Assembly (NCBI GenBank): GCA_963763085.1
Contig: CAVXNB010000008.1
Coordinates: 310,001 to 374,000 of the forward strand
Source: CAVXNB01 sp963763085
GTDB lineage: Bacteria > Actinomycetota > Acidimicrobiia > Acidimicrobiales > Bog-793
DNA: 64,000 nucleotides
Direction of reading: 5' to 3'
Of the stretch, positions 10,124 through 19,055 are shown in pieces. The notes beneath the pieces were generated by a model, which saw only the letters and a list, made by a program, of their open reading frames with translations, searched no databases and was not told the DNA's origin. Made by a program: the position numbers and the translations under genes. The first letter of the stretch is position 1. Each line of letters opens with the position of its first letter.

Positions 10124-10941
10124 TCCCCGCGAAGTTCGACTACTCGAGGGCGAGCTCGGCTGACGAGGCGATCTCGCAGCTCACCGAATTCGGCGACGAC
10201 GCCAAGCTCCTGGCGGGGGGCCACTCGCTGCTCCCATTGATGAAGCTGCGTCTCGCGACGCCGGCGGTGCTGATCGACATCGGTCGCGTGAGCGAGCTGT
10301 CCTACGTCCGGGACGGAGGCGACCACCTCGCCATCGGCGCCCTCACGCGCCACCGCGCCCTCGAGACGGACGCGCTCGTCCGGGCGCACGCCCCGGTGCT
10401 CGCCCATGTCGCCGGGCAGGTGGGCGACCCGCAGGTCCGCCATCGCGGCACGATCGGCGGATCGATCTCGCACGGCGATGCGGCGTCGGACCTGCCGGCC
10501 GCCGTGCTCGCCCTCGACGGGACCTTCGTCGTGCGCGGCCCGGGCGGCGAGCGTCAGATCCCGGCGTCGCAGTTCCACCGGGGGTTCCTGGAGACGGCGC
10601 TTGCACCGGACGAGCTGCTGACCGAGATCCGGATCCCCAAGGCCGGCGACGCGACCTGGTCGTTCCAGAAGTTCAACCGCCGCGCGCAGGACTGGGCGAT
10701 CGTCGGCGTCGTCGCCGTCCGCAACGGGTCGACGTCCATCGGCCTCGTGAACATGGCTTCCGTGCCGCTCCGTGCCGCAGCGGTCGAGGCTGCGGTCGCC
10801 GGAGGCGCCTCGGCGACCGACGCGGCCGCCCTCGCCGGCGAGGGCACCGAGCCGTCGTCGGACCTGAACGCGTCCAGCGAGTTCCGCAAGCACCTCGCAC
10901 GCGTGCTCGTCCGCCGCGCCCTCGAGGAGGTTGGCGCCTGA
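10120..10941 (+). CDS. CoxM-like FAD-binding medium subunit
   Basis: 273 residues. The two flavin-binding motifs of the family are present: AGGHSLLP at 32-39 and TIGGSISHGD at 111-120, followed by a CO_deh_flav_C-like C-terminal domain. It takes electrons from the CoxS clusters and passes them to a quinone or other acceptor. The start ATG overlaps the coxL stop by 4 bases. The stop TGA 10939-10941 overlaps the apparent start of the next gene. Together with coxS and either coxL it supplies a complete L-S-M enzyme. Confidence 0.93.
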   Translation: MIPAKFDYSRASSADEAISQLTEFGDDAKLLAGGHSLLPLMKLRLATPAVLIDIGRVSELSYVRDGGDHLAIGALTRHRALETDALVRAHAPVLAHVAGQVGDPQVRHRGTIGGSISHGDAASDLPAAVLALDGTFVVRGPGGERQIPASQFHRGFLETALAPDELLTEIRIPKAGDATWSFQKFNRRAQDWAIVGVVAVRNGSTSIGLVNMASVPLRAAAVEAAVAGGASATDAAALAGEGTEPSSDLNASSEFRKHLARVLVRRALEEVGA

Positions 10942-11855
10942 GCGGACGATGGACCGTACCCAGCGCTCCTGACGATGTAGCCCGGGCGCTCGCAGCGCAC
11001 GAGTATCTCGCGGACGACGGTCTGGCGACGGTCGTGTTTCTGGCGCTGAAGCTTCAACGACCCCTGTTCCTGGAGGGCGAGGCGGGCGTCGGCAAGACGG
11101 AGGTCGCCAAGGTGCTGGCCCGCTGGACGGGCGGCGAGCTGCTGCGCCTGCAGTGCTACGACGGCATCGACGTCTCGCAGGCCGTCTACGAATGGGACTA
11201 CGCCCGCCAGCTGCTGCACCTGCGCGCGGCGGAGGCACGCGGGGCGACCGGGTCGGACGTCGAGGACGAGCTCTACTCCGAGCGCTTCCTCGTGAGGCGC
11301 CCGCTGCTGCAGGCGATCACCGGGTCGGTCCCCGGGGCCGCGGCCCCCGTTCTCCTTATCGACGAGCTCGACCGCGCCGACGACGAGTTCGAAGCCTTCC
11401 TGCTCGAGATCCTCTCCGACTACACGATCACGATCCCGGAGCTGGGCACGTTCCGGGCCGAGCAGCCGCCGATCGTCGTCATCACGTCGAACCGTACCCG
11501 TGACGTCCACGATGCCTTGAAGCGGCGCTGCCTGTACCACTGGGTCGAGCACCCGGATTTCGAACGGGAGGTCCGCATCGTCGAGCTGCGCGTGCCGGGG
11601 ATCGACCGCGAATTGGCGAGTCAGGTCGCGAGCGCCGTGGCGCAGCTGAGGACGATGGGCCTCTACAAGGTGCCCGGGGTTGCCGAGACGATCGACTGGG
11701 CGCTGGCGCTCTCGGCCCTGCAAGCAGCCAAGCTCGACGAGACCGTCGTCGATCTCACACTCGGCAGCGTCCTCAAGTACCGGGAGGACGCGGAGCGGGT
11801 GCGGCACGCCGGCATCGCCGAGCTCGTGCGGGCCGCACTCGACCGCGACCGCTGA
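10938..11855 (+). CDS. MoxR-type AAA+ ATPase (CoxD-like)
   Basis: Walker A GEAGVGKTE, Walker B VLLIDELDRAD, a sensor region VVITSNRTRDVHDALKRRC and the lid typical of the MoxR/CoxD family are all visible. CoxD is a chaperone-like ATPase needed to mature the Cu/Mo centre of CO dehydrogenase in Oligotropha. The first ATG or GTG in frame is GTG 11034, but family-like sequence (VARALAAHEYLADDGLATVV) lies upstream of it and continues in frame to coxM. The only candidate start there is CTG 10938, overlapping the coxM stop as CTGA. I take this as the start, though a base error in a GTGA is equally likely. Confidence 0.85.
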   Translation: MSGRWTVPSAPDDVARALAAHEYLADDGLATVVFLALKLQRPLFLEGEAGVGKTEVAKVLARWTGGELLRLQCYDGIDVSQAVYEWDYARQLLHLRAAEARGATGSDVEDELYSERFLVRRPLLQAITGSVPGAAAPVLLIDELDRADDEFEAFLLEILSDYTITIPELGTFRAEQPPIVVITSNRTRDVHDALKRRCLYHWVEHPDFEREVRIVELRVPGIDRELASQVASAVAQLRTMGLYKVPGVAETIDWALALSALQAAKLDETVVDLTLGSVLKYREDAERVRHAGIAELVRAALDRDR

Positions 11856-11971
11856 GATGCCCGGGTCGAGCGGGGCCGAGCCGGCGGGGGCGGGCCGGCG
11901 GGGCCGGGACGGCAGGCGCCGAGCCGGCAGAGGGGCCGAACCTGGCGCGGCTCGCGGTCGCCTTCGGGGCC

Positions 11972-13045
11972 GTGGCCCGTGCGGCCGGCCTGGAGGCCTC
12001 GGTCAGCGCAGTCACCCTGTTCGCGGAGTCCCTGGCCGCCGTCGGTCTCGAGCGGCCGGAGCAGGTGTACTGGTCGGGACACGCCGTGTTCGTCCGCCGG
12101 CCCGAGGACGTCCCGGTCTACGCCGAGGCTTTCGCAGCCTTCTGGGCGGGGCGCGGCACCGTGGGGATCATCCGCCGCCCGGCCGAGCCGGCCACGCTCG
12201 CGCTCGACGACGACGAGGCTGCCGGTCAGCCTCCGCCTCCGGAACCGGAGCAGGAGTCGCCGGACAAGACGGTCGTTCTCCGCTACAGCGCGACCGAGGT
12301 GCTCCGTGACCGGAACTTCGCGTCCCTTTCCCCCGAGGAGCTGGCCGAGGCCTACCTGCTCATGGCCTCCCTCCGCTCGCGGGCCGCCCGCCGGCGCAGC
12401 CGCCGCCGGCGCCCGACCACGAGCCGAGGTGGCGAGCTCGACCTCCGGCGCTCGGTGCGCCGGGCGCTTCGGACCTCGGGTGAGCCTCTCCGCCTCATGC
12501 GGCTCGCCTCGACCGAGCGACCCAGGCGCGTCGTGCTCCTCGTCGACGTCAGCGGCTCGATGGAGCCGTACGCGAGGGCCTTCCTCCATTTCGCGCATGC
12601 GGCCGTGGCCGCGAGGACGCACGTGGAGGCCTTCACCCTGGGCACCCGACTTACGCGGATCACGCGCGAGCTCTCGTGGCGGGATCCCGATGCTGCGCTG
12701 GAGAAGGCCTCGGGCTCGGTGCCTGACCTCGCCGGCGGCACGAGGCTCGGTGAGGGCCTGCGCGCCTTCAACGACCGCTGGGGCGTCGCCGGCATGGCGC
12801 GAGGAGCGGTTGTCGTGATCCTCTCGGACGGATGGGATCGCGGTGACCCGGAGGAGTTGGCTACCGAGATGGAGCGCCTGCAGCGCGTCGCCTACCGGAT
12901 CATCTGGGCGAACCCGCTCAAATCGACGCCCGGCTACGCCCCGCTCGCCCGCGGGATGGCTGCGGCCCTCCCGTTTGTTGACGAGTTCACGGAGGGCCAT
13001 TCCCTCCGGGCTCTGGAGCACCTGGTGGAGGTGATGGCTCGATGA
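11972..13045 (+). CDS. VWA-domain protein, CoxE-like (5' end disrupted)
   Basis: 357 residues from GTG 11972. An N-terminal helical domain is followed by an Arg-rich linker (~140-165) and a von Willebrand A domain with the MIDAS motif DVSGS near residue 191 and a late LSDGWDRGD. CoxE partners the AAA+ protein CoxD in cofactor maturation. Family-like residues (LARLAVAFGAVA) continue upstream in this frame to about 11930, with no start codon. An ATG right after the coxD stop (11857) is in a different frame. One extra base in the G-rich stretch 11870-11930 would join them, so the true gene probably starts at 11857. The stop overlaps the next start. Confidence 0.82.
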   Translation: MARAAGLEASVSAVTLFAESLAAVGLERPEQVYWSGHAVFVRRPEDVPVYAEAFAAFWAGRGTVGIIRRPAEPATLALDDDEAAGQPPPPEPEQESPDKTVVLRYSATEVLRDRNFASLSPEELAEAYLLMASLRSRAARRRSRRRRPTTSRGGELDLRRSVRRALRTSGEPLRLMRLASTERPRRVVLLVDVSGSMEPYARAFLHFAHAAVAARTHVEAFTLGTRLTRITRELSWRDPDAALEKASGSVPDLAGGTRLGEGLRAFNDRWGVAGMARGAVVVILSDGWDRGDPEELATEMERLQRVAYRIIWANPLKSTPGYAPLARGMAAALPFVDEFTEGHSLRALEHLVEVMAR

Positions 13046-13356
13046 AGGAAGTTATGGCGGACATCGACCGGTGGCAGGCGGCGGGCCGGCGGGTCGCGAT
13101 CGCCCGGGTCATCGGCGTGGAAGGCTCGGGGCCGCGGGACCCCGGCGCCACGATGGCGGTGAGCGAGGACGGCGAGGTTGCAGGCTCGGTCTCCGGCGGC
13201 TGCGTCGAGGGGGCTGTCGTCGTAGAGGCGCTGGCCGTGCTCGAGAACGGTGCGCCGAAGGTGTGCACGTTCGGCTACTCCGACGACGAGGCGTTCGCCG
13301 TGGGGCTCACCTGCGGCGGCACGCTGCACGTGCTCGTCGAACCGCTCGACTGGTGA
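13042..13356 (+). CDS. Stand-alone XdhC/CoxI N-terminal domain protein
   Basis: 104 residues from ATG 13042, overlapping coxE by 4 bases. It contains only the N-terminal XdhC_CoxI domain: AIARVIGVEGSGPRDPGATMAV and the conserved GSVSGGCVEGAVV with its Cys. It ends at EPLDW and has no Rossmann half. XdhC proteins bind molybdenum cofactor and help insert its sulfurated form into hydroxylases. The following gene carries the Rossmann domain, so the two probably act together. Confidence 0.85.
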   Translation: MKEVMADIDRWQAAGRRVAIARVIGVEGSGPRDPGATMAVSEDGEVAGSVSGGCVEGAVVVEALAVLENGAPKVCTFGYSDDEAFAVGLTCGGTLHVLVEPLDW

Positions 13357-13372
13357 TGAGACCGGCGGGCCT

Positions 13373-14197
13373 GTGAGCGGAGACCTCTACCGCGAGCTCC
13401 GCTCGGCGCTGCTGAGCGAAGAGCCCGTCGTGCTCGCGACGGTCACGTCCGTCGCCGGCGATGCGGTCGGCCTGACCCCGCTCGCCGCAAAACTCGTCGT
13501 TCGCGCCGACGGCCGCCGCCTCGGCACGCTCGGCCACCCCGAGCTCGACCGGATCGCGACCCGCGACGCTCTCGCCGCGCTCGACCGGGGCGTCACGGTG
13601 ACCCGGCACTACGGCCCGCAGGGGGAGGCCCGCCGGGAGGAGGTGGCGGTCTTCTTCGAGGTGTTCGCTCCACCCGCCCGCCTGATCGTGTTCGGGGCGG
13701 TCGACTTCACGAGGGCCCTCGTGGAGGTCGGCAAGGTGTTGGGATTCGCCGTCACGGTCTGCGATGCGCGGCCCGTGTTCGCGACCAGGGCCCGTTTTCC
13801 GGTCGCCGACGAGGTCGTCGTCGAGTGGCCGGACCGGTACCTCGATCGGATCGGGGCGGAGCTCGGTCCGCGCGATGCCATCTGCGTGCTCACCCACGAC
13901 ACGAAATTCGACGTCCCGGCGATCCTCGGTGCGCTGCGCACGCGTGTCGGCTATCTGGGTGCGATGGGCTCACGGCGCACGCACGAGCAGCGGTGGCAGC
14001 GCCTCGTCGAGGCCGGCGCCGACGAGGCCGAGCTGAAGGAGCGCCTCATGAGCCCGATCGGGCTCGACATCGGGGCGCGGACGCCGGAGGAGACCGCCGT
14101 CGCCATCTGCGCCGAGATCATCGCCGTGCGGACCGGGCGCTCCGAAGGCTTCGTCACCACCTTGCGGAGCGAGACCGGGCCGATCCACCGGCGCTAG
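13373..14197 (+). CDS. XdhC family protein with C-terminal Rossmann domain
   Basis: GTG 13373, about 274 residues. The N-terminal half resembles XdhC_CoxI but has lost the GGC motif (the corresponding stretch reads RRLGTLGHPELDR). The C-terminal half is the XdhC_C Rossmann domain (RLIVFGAVDFTRAL, CDARPVFATRARFP, ILGALRTRVGYLGAMGSRRTH, GLDIGARTPEETAVAI). It likely helps mature the Mo cofactor for the cox enzymes, with the intact Cys supplied by the 104-residue protein before it. The spacing of 16 bases supports the same transcript. Confidence 0.85.
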   Translation: MSGDLYRELRSALLSEEPVVLATVTSVAGDAVGLTPLAAKLVVRADGRRLGTLGHPELDRIATRDALAALDRGVTVTRHYGPQGEARREEVAVFFEVFAPPARLIVFGAVDFTRALVEVGKVLGFAVTVCDARPVFATRARFPVADEVVVEWPDRYLDRIGAELGPRDAICVLTHDTKFDVPAILGALRTRVGYLGAMGSRRTHEQRWQRLVEAGADEAELKERLMSPIGLDIGARTPEETAVAICAEIIAVRTGRSEGFVTTLRSETGPIHRR

Positions 14198-14258
14198 CCG
14201 GCTGCCGGCTGCCTACTGCCAGCCGCCTCCCCCCGGCTCGGCGGTTACGCTGCCCGTG

Positions 14259-14837
14259 ATGTCGGTTGCCGCAGTGATCCTCGGCGGAGGCGCCGGGACA
14301 CGCTTCAACCGGGACGAACGCGATGCCAGCCCGGGCGGGAAGCTCCTGGCTAAAGCACGCGGCAAGCCGCTGATCAGCTGGGCGATCGCGCCCGCGGTCG
14401 AAGCCGAACTGGACGAGCTCATCGTCGTCAGCGGCGCCGCCGACCTGAGCGAGGTCGTGCCGGACGGCGCCACGCTGTTGCGCAACGAGGACTGGGCACG
14501 CGGCCAGGCGACCTCGCTGAGGGTGGCGCTCGACTGGTGCGCCCGCCAGGGGCACGGGTCGGCTGTCATCGGCTTGGGCGACGTGCCCGGGCTGACGGCC
14601 GACGCGTGGCGGAACGTCGCGGCTGCACGTGGCGGCCCTATCGTCATCGCGACCTATTACGGCCGGCGGGGGCACCCGGTTCGTCTCGACGCCGAGATCT
14701 GGTCATTGCTCCCGATCAGCGGCGACGAAGGAGCGCGGTCTCTTGCCACTCGACGCCCCGAGCTCGTCACCGAACTAGCGTGCGAGGGCACGGCGGCCGA
14801 CATCGATACTCAGGAGGACCTGCGGCGATGGAGCTGA
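14259..14837 (+). CDS. MobA/MocA-like nucleotidyltransferase (molybdopterin cytidylyltransferase-like)
   Basis: About 192 residues with the NTP-transferase signature AAVILGGGAGTRF, the lysine in GGKLLAKARGKPL and the metal-binding GLGDVPGLT. MocA transfers CMP to molybdopterin, making the cytosine dinucleotide form used by cox-type enzymes, and its place in the island supports that over MobA. GTG 14256 or ATG 14259 may start it. TTACGCT a few bases upstream looks like a -10 element, so an internal leaderless promoter is possible. It overlaps coxG by 10 bases. Confidence 0.82.
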   Translation: MSVAAVILGGGAGTRFNRDERDASPGGKLLAKARGKPLISWAIAPAVEAELDELIVVSGAADLSEVVPDGATLLRNEDWARGQATSLRVALDWCARQGHGSAVIGLGDVPGLTADAWRNVAAARGGPIVIATYYGRRGHPVRLDAEIWSLLPISGDEGARSLATRRPELVTELACEGTAADIDTQEDLRRWS

Positions 14838-15751
14838 ACAACGAATTCGAAGTCGCGATGCCCGTGGACGACGCCTGGGCAGTGCTCACCGACATAGAGA
14901 AGATCGCGCCCTGCATGCCAGGCGCCGAGCTCAAGGAGGTGGAGGGCGACGAGTACCGCGGCATCGTGAAGGTGAAGGTGGGGCCGATCACGGCTTCGTA
15001 CAAGGGGATCGCGCGGTTCGAGGACCTGGACCCCAAGGCGCACAAGGCCGTGCTGAAGGCCGAGGGTCGGGAGACCCGCGGCCAAGGAAACGCGACCGCC
15101 CTCATCACCGCCACCCTCTCCCCCTCCACGAAGGGCACGAAGGTCGAGGTCGCCACGGATCTCGCCATCACCGGCAAGGTCGCCCAGTTCGGCCGCGGCG
15201 TGCTGGCCGACGTCTCGGCCAAGCTCCTCGACCAGTTCGTCCACAACCTCGAGTCGACCGTGCTCGCCTCGCCCGACGCCACGGCACCGGCAGCGGCGAC
15301 GACCGGCGGCAAGTCCGATGACGCTCCGGCGGCGGACTCCAACGGCTCCTCGGCAGCCCAGGCGGCCGAAGAGGTCGCCACCACGCGGGCCAGGCGCAGC
15401 CGGGCGAAGGCGGCGCCGGCGACGGCGACGGCGACGGCGTCGAGCGGCGCCGCTACCGGGGACGAGGCAGGGACCGAGGGCGGGAGCGCGAGCGACGCCC
15501 AGGCGGAGGCGAAGGCCGAGCCCAAGGTCAAGGCGGCCGAGAAGAAGGCGCAGGACGCTCCGGAGCCGTCGAAGGAGCCGGCCGCGGACGCCGGCCCCCG
15601 CCAGATCTTCTCGCCTCCCGCCGAGCCCGTCGATCTCGTCGACGTGGCGGGCGGATCGGTCATGAAACGCCTCGCCCCCTATCTGACGGTGGCGGGCATC
15701 CTGCTCATCGCCCGGATCGTCGTTTACTCGCTGCGTCGCCGCCGGCGGTGA
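14828..15751 (+). CDS. CoxG-like SRPBCC protein with C-terminal membrane anchor
   Basis: 307 residues. Residues ~1-150 are a CoxG/SRPBCC domain (NNEFEVAMPVDDAWAVLTD, CMPGAELKEV, YKGIARFEDLDP). Then comes a ~115-residue Ala/Glu/Lys-rich low-complexity linker and a C-terminal transmembrane helix (YLTVAGILLIARIVVYSL) ending in an Arg cluster that should stay cytoplasmic. In Oligotropha CoxG recruits CO dehydrogenase to the membrane; the anchor and tether seen here fit that job. The stop overlaps the DUF501 GTG (GTGA), which couples the island to ppx. Confidence 0.88.
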   Translation: MELNNEFEVAMPVDDAWAVLTDIEKIAPCMPGAELKEVEGDEYRGIVKVKVGPITASYKGIARFEDLDPKAHKAVLKAEGRETRGQGNATALITATLSPSTKGTKVEVATDLAITGKVAQFGRGVLADVSAKLLDQFVHNLESTVLASPDATAPAAATTGGKSDDAPAADSNGSSAAQAAEEVATTRARRSRAKAAPATATATASSGAATGDEAGTEGGSASDAQAEAKAEPKVKAAEKKAQDAPEPSKEPAADAGPRQIFSPPAEPVDLVDVAGGSVMKRLAPYLTVAGILLIARIVVYSLRRRRR

Positions 15752-17161
15752 GGCAGGGCGACCGGGAGGCAGTTGCCGAGCTGCTCGGGAGGGCCCCGCA
15801 GGGAGCTTTCGAAGTCGTGGTGCGCGACGGCGCCGGCAGCCCGGTCGTGATCCTGAACTCCCCGTTGCTGGAGGACGGCACGCCGATGCCGACGCGGTAC
15901 TGGCTCGTCGGGCGGGCGGAACGGGAGTCGGTGAGCCGTCTCGAGTCGGGCGGGGGAGTGCGAGCCGCCGAGGCAGCGGTGGACGCGGCGGAGCTCGCGG
16001 CTGCCCATGCCCGCTACGAGGCGCTGCGCGACGCGGCCCTGCCGCGCGATCACGCGGGGCCGAGGCCCGCCGGCGGAGTCGGGGGGACGCGCCGGGGCGT
16101 CAAATGCCTTCACGCCCATCTCGCCTGGTATCTCGCCGGCGGAGCGGACCCGGTCGGCCGGTGGACCTGCGACAAGCTCGGGATAGAGCCGTCCGCATAC
16201 CGCGTGAGCGCAGAGGGCGTCACCGAGCCGCCGGCGTCGCCGGCTCGCGGGCCTGTGGCGGCGATCGACTGCGGCACGAATTCCACCCGGCTCCTCGTCG
16301 TTGACGCCGGCGGTCGTCCAGTCGTGCGACTGATGCGGATCACCCGCCTCGGCCAGGACGTCGACCTTACGGGGCGACTCGCCGAAGAGGCGATGCGGCG
16401 GACGATCGCGGTCCTCGAGGAGTTCGCCGAGGTGATGCGCGACCTCGGCGTGGTGAGGGCCCGGGTCACTGCCACCTCGGCGGCTCGCGACGCCGCCAAC
16501 GCCGGCGAGTTCGCACGGCGTGTGACAGAGGTGCTCGGCGTCGGACCGGAGGTGCTGGCGGGCGAGGAGGAGGGCCGCCTGGCGTACCTCGGGGCGACGG
16601 CCGAGCTCGACCCCTCCGAGGGCCCCTACCTCGTGATCGACATCGGAGGCGGCTCGACCGAGCTGGTCGGAGGCGGTGGCGCCGGCGCTCGCCGCCGTGT
16701 CGCTCGAGATCGGCTGCGTGCGGGTCACGGAGCGCTTCCTCCGGCACGACCCACCCCTCGCGACCGAGCTCGAAGCCGCCCGGTCCCTCGTGCGCGGACT
16801 CGTCACCGGGGCGCTCGAAGAGCGACCCGAGCTGCGTGGCGCATCGAGGCTCGTCGGCGTCGCGGGCACCGTCGCCGCGTTCGTCCGGCTCGACCAGGGA
16901 CTGATCGAGTACGACAGGGACCGCATCCACCACGCCCGGCTCACGCTGGCTGCGACCGAGCGATGGCTCGGAGAGCTCAGCGCGCTGCCCGTCGAGCGCC
17001 GGCGGGCGTGGCCGACCCTCGAGCCCGAGCGGGCGGACGTGATTGTCGGCGGCGGGGCCGTCCTCGCCGAGGCGATGGTCACGCTCGGCTTCGACGAGTT
17101 GACCGCCTCGGAGTCCGATCTGCTCGACGGGGTCGCGGCGGAGCTGCTCGCCGGGATGTGA
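15748..17161 (+). CDS. ppx: DUF501 domain joined to exopolyphosphatase (Ppx/GppA), with a frame break
   Basis: GTG 15748 opens a DUF501 domain (NSPLLEDGTPMPTRYWLVG, GVKCLHAHLAWYLAGG; ~1-150). Without a stop it runs into a Ppx/GppA domain with DCGTNSTRLL, TATSAARDAAN and DIGGGSTELV. At about 16669-16680 the frame must move by +1; the rest (SLEIGCVRVTERFL, GVAGTVAAFVRLD, DVIVGGGAVLAEAM) ends at TGA 17159-17161. Elsewhere DUF501 and ppx are adjacent separate genes; a GTG at 16255 could be an independent ppx start. Ppx removes phosphate from polyphosphate or hydrolyses pppGpp. The break lies in a GGCGGTGG run and looks like a sequence error. Confidence 0.82.
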
Positions 17162-17239
17162 ACCTCGGCTGCCGCCGCAGCCGCCGCTTCCCCCGCTGCC
17201 GCGGCGCCGGAGGGGGAGGCCGGGGCGAGGTCGGGGGAC

Positions 17240-17332
17240 TTAGTTTTCATGTCAAAACTTGCCTCCAGAAAAGATTGTGACCAGTCGCAATCTCGATGAG
17301 AGGCAAGTTCAAGAGAAAATTCGAATGTCCCC
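17240..17332. repeat. Double-palindrome intergenic repeat, copy A
   Basis: Outer arms AACTTGCCTC (17256-17265) and GAGGCAAGTT (17300-17309) enclose a 20-base core palindrome, 17273-17292 (GATTGTGAC ca GTCGCAATC), with 7-base spacers on both sides. Weaker symmetry extends outward to GGGGAC...GTCCCC. It lies between the ppx stop and the stop of the convergent DUF4118 gene. Two further copies occur at 29379 and 52035 in the same setting and orientation. It is probably a bidirectional terminator or a REP-like element. Confidence 0.85.
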
Positions 17333-17369
17333 AGCGCTCCCGCCCCGCCGAGGACCAAGACCAGGACCC

Positions 17370-18098
17370 CTAGGCGCTCCGAGCCTCGTCGGCGAGCGCC
17401 GCTCCGACCTGATCGGCGACCGAGGCGGCGACGACGAGGCGTTCGGCCGACACCGGCGAGCCAGGCGTCGGCACCATGACGAAGCGCCCGAACGTCTCGC
17501 CCCGATGCCGGACGATGAGCTCCACTTCCCGCCCGGGCAGGCCGGAGCGCTGCACGCCCCAGCGCCGCCCGCCGAGTGCCACCACGCCGGAGTGCTCGAT
17601 CCGGGCCGGGTGCCGCTGGGACATCTTGGTGTCGAACCGGCAGTCCCTGAGCTCGAGGAGCCTTGTCAGCTCCGCCGCCACGCGGGCGATCACGAACTGG
17701 GCCGACTCCCCGGACGCCGCCATCTCGGCGAAGTCGTGGAGCAGGGCCACATAGTGCGCCTCTTCAGTCGCGACTTCCCGATGGCCACGACTGCGAGCGG
17801 CGATCTCGGTCACCGCGAGGCCGACCAGGAACAGGCTGACGGTGGTCTCGATGTCGGCCCGGTGCGTGATGGCGAACTGGTAGTAGGGCCTGGTGAGGAA
17901 GAAGTCGAACCACGCCGCCGCCGAGAGCGCGGCGAGAGCGCCGGCCAGGCGGCTGCCGAAACAGGCGACCGCGACGACGACCAGCACCAGCACAAGCGCG
18001 GCCGCCGGCGAGGTGAAGTCGCCCCGGAACGGCACGAGCGCGGCGGCCACGCCGGCCGGCACGACCACGCCGCAGACGACCGCGATTCGATCGCGCAC
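17370..18098 (-). CDS. DUF4118 membrane protein (KdpD-like sensor fragment)
   Basis: 242 residues. Three to four transmembrane helices fill the first ~110 residues and include the DUF4118 hallmark WFDFFLTRPYYQFAI, as in the membrane part of KdpD sensor kinases. A soluble GAF-like C-terminal region follows. No histidine-kinase H-box or ATPase domain is present, so it is not a kinase. The ligand and partner cannot be read from the sequence. It is convergent with ppx, and the glycosyltransferase genes follow upstream on the same strand. Confidence 0.75.
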   Translation of the reverse strand: MRDRIAVVCGVVVPAGVAAALVPFRGDFTSPAAALVLVLVVVAVACFGSRLAGALAALSAAAWFDFFLTRPYYQFAITHRADIETTVSLFLVGLAVTEIAARSRGHREVATEEAHYVALLHDFAEMAASGESAQFVIARVAAELTRLLELRDCRFDTKMSQRHPARIEHSGVVALGGRRWGVQRSGLPGREVELIVRHRGETFGRFVMVPTPGSPVSAERLVVAASVADQVGAALADEARSA

Positions 18099-18131
18099 GC
18101 CTGCGACGCTAGCGCTCCGGCGCGCCGGTCG

Positions 18132-19055
18132 TCACCCGAGAACTAGCCGCGCCACCTGCTCAGAGAAACGACCCTGGTCCCCATGCACCTCCCCCGCCCA
18201 CTCCCGACCCTGCCGCCCGAGCCGGGCCCGTAGCGACGGGTCGTCGACGATCGCCCGGGCGGCGTCGAACAGCTCCCGGTAGTCCCGGTACCACAAGCCG
18301 CCGTTCGAGCGCTCGGCGTGCTCCGCCGCGACCGTGCCCTCCGGCACGACGACCGGTGTGCCGAGCAGAAGCGACTCGATCGTCTCCCGGCCGAGCGTGC
18401 CCTGGGGCCGGAGGTCGAGGCAGACTTCGGCGCGGCGCAGCAACCTCCAGAGATTCAGTCGGGACGGGCTTGCCGCCATCTCGAGTTGCGTCTTCCGGTC
18501 CGACACCGACCAGCGGTCGGAGGCGACCTCTGCGACGGCGATCGGTCCGATGGCCTCGCGGACGTAGTCGTGCCCGGGCGTGCGAACTGCGCCCGGCGGG
18601 CCGGCTGGGTATCCCGACAAGAGCACGACGTAGCGCCCGAAGCCGGTCATCTCGAACAGCTCCTGCTCGGCGGCGGCCCGGTCGATAGGAAGGGCGACGT
18701 CGAGCTCGGTGCCGAGGAGCGGGAGTGACACGACTCGTCGGCAGGTCCCGATCGACCGGAGGGGACCGTGGACCCACCCCGCCTCGGGACCCGCGAGCAC
18801 CACCGAGTCCGGGTCCAGCGACGCGACCTGCTCGGGAACGGTTTGCGCCAGCTCATGGGGCACCTCGTGAACGACGAACACACTGTCGCGGTGTGTTCGC
18901 GGCGGAGCGCCGGGGCCGGCGCCGGCGCCGGCGACGAGCGCCACGACCTCGACCTGCGCCCGGACCGCGAGGGCGCCCGCCACCAAACGGACCACCGCGC
19001 CGCCTTCTCCCTGCGAATCCCCCCAGTGAGAGGTGACGAGGACGACCCGGCTCAC
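18132..19055 (-). CDS. Glycosyltransferase, GT4-like
   Basis: 307 residues from GTG 19055; the frame is open further upstream but that part belongs to the preceding small gene. The start VVLVTSHWGDSQGEGGAVVRL resembles a GT-B N-terminal Rossmann strand. The C-terminal half has LLGTPVVVPEGTVAAEHAERSNGGLWY and a helical end (LRARLGRQGREWAGEV) typical of family 4 enzymes. The donor and acceptor are unknown. The start overlaps the upstream stop as GTGA, which implies one operon with the coiled protein and the large two-domain glycosyltransferase. Confidence 0.75.
   Translation of the reverse strand: MSRVVLVTSHWGDSQGEGGAVVRLVAGALAVRAQVEVVALVAGAGAGPGAPPRTHRDSVFVVHEVPHELAQTVPEQVASLDPDSVVLAGPEAGWVHGPLRSIGTCRRVVSLPLLGTELDVALPIDRAAAEQELFEMTGFGRYVVLLSGYPAGPPGAVRTPGHDYVREAIGPIAVAEVASDRWSVSDRKTQLEMAASPSRLNLWRLLRRAEVCLDLRPQGTLGRETIESLLLGTPVVVPEGTVAAEHAERSNGGLWYRDYRELFDAARAIVDDPSLRARLGRQGREWAGEVHGDQGRFSEQVARLVLG

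Noticed and set aside
17273..17292. Core palindromes as repressor operators (Fur-like 7-1-7 boxes)
   Set aside because: All three copies lie downstream of converging genes, away from any promoter, and have additional outer arms.
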